This document shows positions 57,095 through 64,000 of a stretch of 64,000 nucleotides of DNA, one piece after another. The position numbers and the translations under genes are program-made. Below the pieces are notes generated by a model, which worked only from the letters and a program-made list of their open reading frames with translations, was not told where the DNA came from and did not search any database. Source of the stretch: JABAAE01 sp905480545 (GTDB lineage: Bacteria; Planctomycetota; Planctomycetia; Pirellulales; Pirellulaceae); the NCBI GenBank assembly GCA_943788025.1, contig CALSOR010000004.1, positions 434,001 to 498,000 on the forward strand, in the 5' to 3' direction. Each line of letters starts with the position of its first letter. The stretch's first letter is position 1.

Positions 57095-57694
57095 ATGAAA
57101 AACTTATTAATGGTCATGACCATCGTAACCTCCGCTCACGTTTTTTCAGACGCTGCCACAGCCCAGCTTTTCGGTTCCCAGTCGGTGCGACGGGCGATCT
57201 CGCGACAGGGCAACACCAATGTTGGGCAAATCCAAGGAAACGAACGGTATCTTCGGGGGCAACGAAGACAGCGTTTTGTCGGAGCCGACCAAAACGAAGG
57301 TATAGGGTTCGTGGGCAATGAACAGGCAAGAACGTCAGGAACAATCGCGTCGCCCACTGGAGGGATGAAAAAATTCGCAGACAAGTCAAATCAAATTAAC
57401 CGTCCCGTCGCTGATCTGCGTTCGACCGACCCATACCCTGCCGTTTTGATCCTCCCCGAATCGCTGCGAGCCAAACCAAGGACTCAGTTGCAGGTGGAAA
57501 CGCTAAACGAAAATTTAACGAGAGAGTTGAAGCGGAAAGTCAACGATTCGATCGAGGTGTCCGTGGAAGCTCGTTCTGCCACTTTGCGGGGTGAGGTGTC
57601 ATCCGTAAAAGATAAGAATCTTGCGAAGTTGTTGATTCTTTTTGAGCCTGGAATCGACGTGGTCCAAAATGAGATTGTAATCGCGAACCAATAA
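57095..57694 (+). CDS. Exported BON-domain protein
   Basis: ATG 57095 gives 199 residues with a signal peptide (hydrophobic core 2-14, cleavage near DAATA). A disordered Gly/Arg/Gln-rich stretch (about 25-110) follows. The C-terminal 65 residues form a BON-like domain: helix LTRELKRKVND, strand VEARSATLRGEV and helix/strand to the end. BON domains bind membranes or other envelope proteins. It follows gspM by 93 bases and may belong to the secretion operon. Its last 155 bases overlap the tail of the convergent lipoprotein gene. Confidence 0.75.
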   Translation: MKNLLMVMTIVTSAHVFSDAATAQLFGSQSVRRAISRQGNTNVGQIQGNERYLRGQRRQRFVGADQNEGIGFVGNEQARTSGTIASPTGGMKKFADKSNQINRPVADLRSTDPYPAVLILPESLRAKPRTQLQVETLNENLTRELKRKVNDSIEVSVEARSATLRGEVSSVKDKNLAKLLILFEPGIDVVQNEIVIANQ

Positions 57695-58664
57695 CGCGTG
57701 ACTGAGACCCCACTTTGCCGAGCACCACATCGGGTGAATGGACGTTTAGCCTAGGATCGTTTTTGGATACGGTTGTATCCATTGATTCCGGTACGTAGGA
57801 CGTACGATGATCCGACACGCTTTGCTGCAATCGAATGACGTCGTTTTCTGGCATGCGTTGCCTGCCGAAACTTCCTATGCCATCGAATTTTGTCAAATTC
57901 CCGTCAATACCAATCAGTTTATTTGGTCGTGCAGGTGCTGGGCCCGCATCAGTATTTATTTTTTGTTCCATGCTGCTTGGCAGGTCAATAGAAAAAATCT
58001 TTTCCTCTGATTTTCGAATGTTATTGGAATCAATTTCTTCAAAGTCCACAAAGGATGCTTGGGAAACCTCAGGTCGATTCGGTTCACGTTTTGTTGTGGT
58101 CTGCGCCTTGAAGGAGTTTTCTGTGGCGTCGATTCCCGGCAATAGCTTGGTCGATGAATTAGAGATGACTGTACCGCCGGATGTGCCATCAAATCGCGTG
58201 ATCAGATTAAGCTTTCTGCTTTTCCCTCCAACCTCGTCCCATGGAACCCAGAGATTGTAAGACAAGCCCAACGTCGATTTACTTGTCAACTGTTTGAGCT
58301 GTTCGGCGGTAATAATATATTTTTTCAATGGGTTGGCCGATTCGCCTGAATCATAGTCTGCATCGAACACATAAACGGTAACATTGCCATCGACGGGAAT
58401 CGGTCGGTCGTTACCATCCTTGTAAAAGTACACTCGCCCGCCAAAACCGCGGACCCCGCGTTGATTGGGCTGATGAAGAACGGTATCCGCCCAAATCGAT
58501 ACCAATCGGTCAGGAATCTTGAATTCGGTGGCTTCCGTATCTGCAAACCAGTTCATCGAATCTGGTGCAAACTTGGCGCACCCCGAAACCGTGACCATGA
58601 TCGCGATGATCGCCATCATACAGCCCACGTCAGGTATTCGGCTTTGCTGGATTTTGGATTTCAC
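57540..58664 (-). CDS. Lipoprotein next to gspD
   Basis: The 374-residue product has a signal with lipobox V-S-G-C (Cys29). The front third is a beta domain (GGRVYFYKDGNDRPIPVDGNVTVYVFDA region). The rest is Ser/Asn/Arg-rich and probably unstructured. The gene ends only nine bases before the gspD coding region begins on its other side, and the same strand suggests it is transcribed after gspD. It may assist secretin placement, as pilotin lipoproteins do, but there is no sequence proof. Its last 155 bases run antisense to the BON gene. Confidence 0.75.
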   Translation of the reverse strand: MKSKIQQSRIPDVGCMMAIIAIMVTVSGCAKFAPDSMNWFADTEATEFKIPDRLVSIWADTVLHQPNQRGVRGFGGRVYFYKDGNDRPIPVDGNVTVYVFDADYDSGESANPLKKYIITAEQLKQLTSKSTLGLSYNLWVPWDEVGGKSRKLNLITRFDGTSGGTVISNSSTKLLPGIDATENSFKAQTTTKREPNRPEVSQASFVDFEEIDSNNIRKSEEKIFSIDLPSSMEQKINTDAGPAPARPNKLIGIDGNLTKFDGIGSFGRQRMPENDVIRLQQSVSDHRTSYVPESMDTTVSKNDPRLNVHSPDVVLGKVGSQSRVIGSRLQSHFGPRRFQAQKESTTSQDSYLLRMTPHPAKWQNELPRTPRSNR

Positions 58665-58673
58665 GACTTTCGC

Positions 58674-61600
58674 CTAGCGATTGAATGATTCAGGAAGGCT
58701 CTGGATATTTGCTTTATTAAAGCTCTCGTTAGTTTGGCGAAACCGCCCGCCTAGAAATCCTTCCTCTCGTATTTTTTCCAAACGGTTTCCGTTACTAAAG
58801 ACTTGGCCTCTGGGGTTGTCGACGGGATAAATGACTTGAGGTTCAGCAGCGTCGAGATGATCAGTGCTGATGCTCTCGACGGCTCCGATTTCACCATGGA
58901 GATCAAACACATCGGCGGCACACCAATTCATCCGCGCCGTCTCCACCTGGCGGATATGAGCATTGTCTTCTGCATTTCGAATAACCCTTGGTGTGAGGAT
59001 GATCATCAATTCGGTTCTTCTAGTTTGAAGTCCGTCGTATTTGAAAAGGTTCTTCACCAGCGGGATTCGGTTTAGATAGGGAACGCTTCGGTGGGCCGTT
59101 TGTGTATTTTTGGTGATGAGCCCGCCGAGTACAATGGTTTCGCCGTCCACTGCACTGACCGTTGCTTGTGCGGTCGTTGTATCAATGCGAGGTGAACGAA
59201 TAATCGTACCGTCGGTCGAGACGGCAACAGGGATACCATCTTGCTCTGCTCCCAGATTAGATTTTTCCGCGTCGATTTCCATGACGACGGTTCCATCGGG
59301 ACTGATCCTGGGCGTGACGGCTAAGATGAGGCCGACGTTTTCAAGGGTCACAGAATTCGATTGTCCATTTTGATTTGTATTCGATCCTACGATTCTCGGA
59401 ACTCTTTGGCCAACTTGAATAAAGGCTGGTTGGTTGTCCAGTGTTCGAACCTGAGGCCGACTCAGAATATCTACCCTTCGAGACTCCTGAAGTGCGCGAA
59501 GTAGCACGCTGACGTTTTGGCTGCTTGCCGAAAGTACCAATCCGCCAAACCCAAGTTGATCGTTGGATCGCCCGAGTGAAAAATTTGAAATGCCTTGACT
59601 TCCGACCGATCCAGCATTGCCAAGTGACTTAGTACTTCCGCTGTTACCCAGCGGTTGTGCCGAGTTAAAGTTGAAGCCCGGGATATTGGAAGCGGCCCGA
59701 ACGATTTCGTTGGTGGTCGTGACGATTCCTGCTGCAGTTGAAGTCGAAGTTGAGTTGCTGGTAGTCAGCAAGTCGCCTAGCAAACTTCGGTCAAACAAAA
59801 CAGAATCCTGCAAACCCACTTCAATACCAAACTCATCGGTATCGTTAAGAATGACTTCCGCAATCAACACTTGGATCATGACTTGTGGAGGCTGTTCATC
59901 CAGCTTTTCAATCAGGTTTTTAATCTCATTGAAATATCGAGACGTCGCACTTACCAATAGTTTGTTAGCGATCGGTTCGGGAACAACGACAACCTCACGT
60001 TCCAATTCTTGAAACGGGTTTTGAGAACCGGGAGCGGCATTGTCGATTTGCCGTGAACTTTGCAAGAATTGGTTGATCGCATTGGCGACGTCGACCGAAG
60101 GCGAATTCTTAAGTTGATAGACTTCCGTAGTTCGCTGAGATGAAGTTGACTCGTCGAGTTTGACAATCAAGGCCTCTGCGATCCGCAGATCTCCCTCGGA
60201 TCCTGTCGCCAAAATGCTGTTACTGCGAACGTCGATTGAAAATCGTAATGGAGTCAGTGAAATCTCGTCGGGTGCCGTGGGCAGTTTTAGATTGCTGGAC
60301 GCTGCCACCGAGCCTGGAATCAACGACCGCAACGTTTGAACCATGTTCGAGGCGTCACTATTGTAAATCTTGAAAATCTTCAGCTGAGATTTTGAGGCCG
60401 GGGTATCTAACTGCCGGATCAGCTCTTCGATCAGATCAAGATTTTCCCTTGGACTGGAAACGATCAGCGTATTATTACGCACGTTGGGTGTAATCTGAAC
60501 TTCGTTCAACGTGCCGCTTCGCAGTATCTTTTGGCCTTTTTCGTTGAAAGCCATCAGTTCCATCACCGCAGAACGAGTGTTGGATGTTGCAGACGTCATT
60601 GCGGTTTCTAGAGTTTGAGCTACGTCTGCGGCCAGCGAGTTCTTGATTTTGATGATTTTAGTTCGGTTCACTGCCATGCCGCCCTCGACATCCAACTCGC
60701 CGATCAACCGTGCAACCTCCTGCATGTCTCTGGGTGAGGCATAAACGATAATTGAATTGGTCCGCTCATCGACCGCACCCGTAACGGACGGTGCAAGTCC
60801 CCCACGATTTCCGAAGAAAGACTGAATACTTGTGTTGACCGTGACAGCACTGGCGTGCTTAATTTTGAAAACCTGAAACTGAGTCTTGGCGTCGATGGGC
60901 ACATCCAATTGACGAATCAGTTCCAAAACTGCAGTGACCGCATCACCCCAACCAATTAATAGCAATGCATTGGGCTTGACTAACGGCGTGATTGAAATCC
61001 TGCCTTGTCGACCTCCGACGAGGTCATCTCGAGTTTGAGCAATAATTTCGGAAAGCGCCTGCGAGCCCGTGTTTCGAAGAACATATACTTGTACGTTAGG
61101 CTGTGTTTCCCGGCTAATCTTTTCGATTTGTTGGATGATTTCTTCCAGTTGATCCAGGTCCTGGTCTCGACCTCGAAGAATGATCACATCCAGATCGGGC
61201 ATCGTTTCTATTTCAACGCCTTCAAATTGACGAATAGGAACGGCCCCATTGTTTTGAATTGCAGGGCGATCGTTGGCTTGAGGCTGACTAATGGGCGGCT
61301 CATCTTGAAAAATGTATTCCACCGGAAGAATTTGAAACGCCGGTTTGATCTGACTTCCCTGTTTTCTTGGATCTGCAGGTGGGGTGATCAACTTGCGAAG
61401 TTGCGATTGATTCTTTTTTTGAACTCGAAAAATCTTTGCTTTGTGCCCATTTGGATTTTTGTGTCGGGACAACGCATCACACAAGGTGACCATTTGCCCA
61501 ACGATATTTTCGGGTCCACCGATCAACACACCGGTTCGCCTTTGATCGAATTCAACTTCTATTTTTTGCCCGGACTTCACCAGAGAAATGACATAGATCT

Positions 61601-62156
61601 CTCGTCCGTCTTCTCGAATAATATTGATATTTCTGGCGAAGACTCCTGCGATTTGTTTCTCTAGCACATCGATTTCTTGGGCATCGACCAAGACAAACCG
61701 ATTCACAATTTCCGCAGGGTTTTTGTTAGCGGGTTGGTTTTGCAAAGTCGAATTGGGTTCAAGCAAATTCAATCGTTGCCGGGCTGGGTTTGGCTTGAAT
61801 TGACTGGGCTTGGCTGGGCTGAAATCGCCTTGCGGGCGTTCGGCGGCATTGGAAACAACAGAGGGTCGATCCACATTGCTGATCAACTGCGAGGCGATCT
61901 TTTGGGAAGCCGATGAGGCGCGAAGGTAGAGTTTGTTTTTGACCGGATCGGAAAGTAGTTCGTAATTTTCGTGCTTGTCCAGCAAAGGTGCAAGGAGTTT
62001 TTCAACGGCAGCAACTGGCTTGTGCGCTAGTTCATAAACAACAGATTCGACTTTTTGAGAAATCGCTTTCTTGGGCACCTCTGACTGAAGCGCGTACAGA
62101 TCAAGACCGATGCTTGCCCATACGAGGAAAAATGATAGCAATAATGCAAATCTCAT
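58674..62156 (-). CDS. gspD: Type II secretion outer-membrane secretin GspD, with extended N-domain stack
   Basis: From ATG 62156 the product is 1160 residues, nearly twice the common GspD length. A signal peptide covers about 1-23. At least eight consecutive N-type domains can be traced from recurring blocks such as QVFKIKHASAVTVNTSIQS, IIKIKNSLAADVAQTLE and EVYQLKNSPSVDVANAINQ, each ending in a NSIIV..LDV-type strand-helix. The secretin core follows (QVMIQVLIAEVIL near 755; VGQRVPRIVG; TVSAVDGETIVLGGL near 1030; VPYLNRIPLVKNLF near 1055). The C-terminal 90 residues are a tail. It forms the ring pore in the outer membrane. It converges on the gspE-M operon. Confidence 0.95.
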   Translation of the reverse strand: MRFALLLSFFLVWASIGLDLYALQSEVPKKAISQKVESVVYELAHKPVAAVEKLLAPLLDKHENYELLSDPVKNKLYLRASSASQKIASQLISNVDRPSVVSNAAERPQGDFSPAKPSQFKPNPARQRLNLLEPNSTLQNQPANKNPAEIVNRFVLVDAQEIDVLEKQIAGVFARNINIIREDGREIYVISLVKSGQKIEVEFDQRRTGVLIGGPENIVGQMVTLCDALSRHKNPNGHKAKIFRVQKKNQSQLRKLITPPADPRKQGSQIKPAFQILPVEYIFQDEPPISQPQANDRPAIQNNGAVPIRQFEGVEIETMPDLDVIILRGRDQDLDQLEEIIQQIEKISRETQPNVQVYVLRNTGSQALSEIIAQTRDDLVGGRQGRISITPLVKPNALLLIGWGDAVTAVLELIRQLDVPIDAKTQFQVFKIKHASAVTVNTSIQSFFGNRGGLAPSVTGAVDERTNSIIVYASPRDMQEVARLIGELDVEGGMAVNRTKIIKIKNSLAADVAQTLETAMTSATSNTRSAVMELMAFNEKGQKILRSGTLNEVQITPNVRNNTLIVSSPRENLDLIEELIRQLDTPASKSQLKIFKIYNSDASNMVQTLRSLIPGSVAASSNLKLPTAPDEISLTPLRFSIDVRSNSILATGSEGDLRIAEALIVKLDESTSSQRTTEVYQLKNSPSVDVANAINQFLQSSRQIDNAAPGSQNPFQELEREVVVVPEPIANKLLVSATSRYFNEIKNLIEKLDEQPPQVMIQVLIAEVILNDTDEFGIEVGLQDSVLFDRSLLGDLLTTSNSTSTSTAAGIVTTTNEIVRAASNIPGFNFNSAQPLGNSGSTKSLGNAGSVGSQGISNFSLGRSNDQLGFGGLVLSASSQNVSVLLRALQESRRVDILSRPQVRTLDNQPAFIQVGQRVPRIVGSNTNQNGQSNSVTLENVGLILAVTPRISPDGTVVMEIDAEKSNLGAEQDGIPVAVSTDGTIIRSPRIDTTTAQATVSAVDGETIVLGGLITKNTQTAHRSVPYLNRIPLVKNLFKYDGLQTRRTELMIILTPRVIRNAEDNAHIRQVETARMNWCAADVFDLHGEIGAVESISTDHLDAAEPQVIYPVDNPRGQVFSNGNRLEKIREEGFLGGRFRQTNESFNKANIQSLPESFNR

Positions 62157-62569
62157 CACTAAATCGCGACCCAACAGACTCTAAACTTCCCCCTCAATTT
62201 CTTTGAGGTCGAGAGGTTAGGAGGAAAACGAAAACTCGTCAAGCCAGTTTGGGTTTCGGTTCGCTAGGTTAAAAGCTATCGCTAATTTGGCATGAATCGA
62301 GTTTTCAATTTCAGGGGAACGTGAAAACATCGTTTTTCGGCCAACTTTATGGTTATTTCCCTCCAAACGACGCTTGCTGCATCCGAATCAAATCTCCGGT
62401 ATAGGTAAATGTTGACACTCCTATTTATCCCAATCAGACTGGTAACATACCCATTTGTTTTCGGCAGCCATCCTTTTTATTGCCGACTTTTTGCAAACGA
62501 AAAAAACATGCTTTTGTGCTGTTCGTTCGCTTAGCCCCACCTCAATTCTGTCTCGACCACCCGCTCATC
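62157..62569. other. Divergent promoter region between gspD and a secretin-like gene
   Basis: About 410 bases between two divergent secretion-related genes. No other gene is supported. It must carry promoters for both; I cannot place boxes with confidence. Confidence 0.45.
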
Positions 62570-64000
62570 ATGTATTACGTGCTTTGCGTATTTTGCGCTA
62601 CAATTCTACCTACGCAAGACCAACGGGTGAAACTTGATTTCACTCGAATTTCCCAACCGGTCGTTGCCAGCCAACTCGAACTGAGTGACGAACAACGCTC
62701 CAAAGTAGCCGATTTGCTCACCGAGCGTATCAACAAACTTGCCGCCGCAAAGCCAGCGGATCGGGCCGCGATCAGATCCGCGAACAACGACGCCCTAAAG
62801 GCACTGCTGTCCCCGACCCAGCTAGCAAAATACCAGGTGCTGCTCAAAGGAGGAAAGCTCCGATTCAACTTCCGTGGTGAAAACTGGGCGGACGTTTTGA
62901 ATTGGTTTGCTAGTGAATCGGAGTTGTCGCTTGTCATGAACGAAACTCCGCCAGGCGATTTTACTTATTCTGATCAAAAAGAGTATTCATCACCTCAGGC
63001 AATTGACTTGCTAAACAGTATCCTTCTCAGCAAAGGCTACACCCTGATTCGTCGGGAGAAGATGCTCATCGTCGCCAACCTGACCACCGGGATTCCGTAC
63101 GAACTGGTTCCGACAGAGACGCTCGAAGGCCTCGCCCTTCGAGGTAAATTTGAATGGGTACGAATCAAATTCCCATTGCAGGGACGTCCCATCGCTGCCG
63201 TCCTTGACGAAGTCAAACCGATGATCAGTAACAACGGAATGGCTACTGCCCTGACTGCCTCTGGCCAACTCATGGTGACTGAGACGGCCGGAAAAATGGA
63301 AGCCATTGGAGTTTTGGTTTCGGCGGTACCCATTCCGACCCCTCCGCCAAAACCACCCAAAGCACCCGACCCACCTCCCAACATTTTTGTTGTCCATTCC
63401 GCGAAAGGTCTGGACATTGACGGAACGGTCGAGACCATCCAAAAATTCTTTGCGACCACGTCGGTTGCCGGAGATGCCAAGGCGGAAGAAATTCAGGTTT
63501 ACGCTCCGCAGGCTCAACAAGATCTGATCAAATCTTCACTCGACAAAATGATCTCCAATGCTTCGAACGAGCTGCGGGTCTTTACGGATGTCTATCCGAT
63601 TGACCGATTGTCAATTGCTAACGTACAGGAACAACTTTCCACTCTCTTTCCAGAAACCAAATTCACGATCGATACGGAAAATTCTCGACTCGTGGTTTCT
63701 GCGAATACCAAAACCCATGGTGGTGTCAAAGAAACCCTGACGAAATTAGGCGCATCCAGCCAGGCAACATCGGATAAAACCGTTTTCGTATATTCAGTGG
63801 CTAAAGAAGAAGCGGAAAATCTGGCGACGGTCTTAAGTGAAATGCTGCCACGAGCCCAAGTTATCGTACAAGGCAACCGAATCGCCGTCCGAGCCAACCC
63901 ATCCGATCATCTGATTGCCAAATCACTAGTCGACCAAATATCGAGCACTGCCAACCCAAAAACGGCGATGCTTTTGCGATTCTATGACCTTAATGAAAAT
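62570..64000 (+). CDS. Secretin N-domain-rich protein, cut by the window end
   Basis: An open frame from ATG 62570 runs off the window (477 codons seen). It begins with a short hydrophobic leader, MYYVLCVFCATILPTQDQ. A helical region (LELSDEQRSKVADLL...LKALLSPTQLAKYQVLL) is followed by repeated N-type domains: FPLQGRPIAAVLDEV, VYPIDRLSIANVQEQL and VFVYSVAKEEAENLATVLSE, each ending in a strand like RIAVRAN or LVVSAN. A Pro-rich hinge (TPPPKPPK) separates the first and second. The style matches GspD N-domains, so a secretin-related role is likely. Whether it contains a secretin pore cannot be seen. It diverges from gspD. Confidence 0.8.
   Translation, partial: MYYVLCVFCATILPTQDQRVKLDFTRISQPVVASQLELSDEQRSKVADLLTERINKLAAAKPADRAAIRSANNDALKALLSPTQLAKYQVLLKGGKLRFNFRGENWADVLNWFASESELSLVMNETPPGDFTYSDQKEYSSPQAIDLLNSILLSKGYTLIRREKMLIVANLTTGIPYELVPTETLEGLALRGKFEWVRIKFPLQGRPIAAVLDEVKPMISNNGMATALTASGQLMVTETAGKMEAIGVLVSAVPIPTPPPKPPKAPDPPPNIFVVHSAKGLDIDGTVETIQKFFATTSVAGDAKAEEIQVYAPQAQQDLIKSSLDKMISNASNELRVFTDVYPIDRLSIANVQEQLSTLFPETKFTIDTENSRLVVSANTKTHGGVKETLTKLGASSQATSDKTVFVYSVAKEEAENLATVLSEMLPRAQVIVQGNRIAVRANPSDHLIAKSLVDQISSTANPKTAMLLRFYDLNEN

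Noticed and set aside
61005..61664. A 219-codon + strand frame inside gspD
   Set aside because: It is antisense to clear secretin N-domains and has no signal of its own.

Overview
The window looks like a chromosomal segment of a planctomycete, probably of the Pirellulales type. The grounds are the marker families: a DUF1592/DUF1587 c-type cytochrome protein next to a DUF1552 protein, large Ser/Thr kinases with planctomycete-style architectures, a secreted protein carrying the N-terminal 'LEERRML' sorting-like motif, and a type II secretion locus whose secretin has an unusually long N-domain stack. Base composition is moderate, there are long non-coding gaps, and no rRNA or tRNA gene was seen.

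Layout. 0.2-9.7 kb (mostly + strand): a kinase-Hsp70 fusion, a secreted di-heme cytochrome, an unknown 313-residue protein, a membrane kinase with an extracytoplasmic Cache-like sensor, and a coupled condensation-fold acyltransferase-like gene. 9.7-14.0 kb (- strand): a lipoprotein, a DUF1552 protein and a DUF1592 cytochrome. 14.3-19.7 kb: serA, a decayed membrane-protein region, a GNAT/PhyH pair, and a PilT-like ATPase. 20.4-24.5 kb: a large secreted Pro-rich protein whose C-terminal lipase domain is broken by frameshifts. 24.7-28.6 kb: ankyrin-repeat protein, fatty-acid desaturase, DUF2293 protein and DUF3592-like protein. 29.5-31.6 kb: an ISNCY-family element beside an IS3 remnant. 31.7-38.5 kb: a zinc alcohol dehydrogenase and a three-ORF locus of unrecognised proteins, including a 1205-residue protein with six divergent repeats. 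38.5-46.6 kb: an accessory zone with a REP-associated transposase and its dispersed repeats, an hsdM remnant, and IS4, IS256 and integrase-type remnants. 46.9-62.2 kb: a type II secretion locus (gspE, F, G, H, I, J, K, L, M on +, gspD on -). 62.57 kb to the window edge: a second N-domain-rich secretin-like protein, cut by the edge.

How the genes fit together. The gspE-M genes form a tight + strand operon with gaps of 36 bases or less, apart from 45 bases before gspK. It would build a pseudopilus-driven secretion machine, with gspD converging on it from the other strand. GspM carries a C-terminal GspC-like region, which may explain why no separate gspC is present. In this sequence gspE is split by three single-base shifts, each in or beside a short G/C run. 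The same kind of shift, at a G7 run, separates the 265-residue and 1205-residue proteins at 36.45 kb. Either these are sequence errors or several loci are truly interrupted. The strongest candidates for something undescribed are the 32.8-38.5 kb locus, the eight-N-domain secretin and the kinase-Hsp70 fusion.
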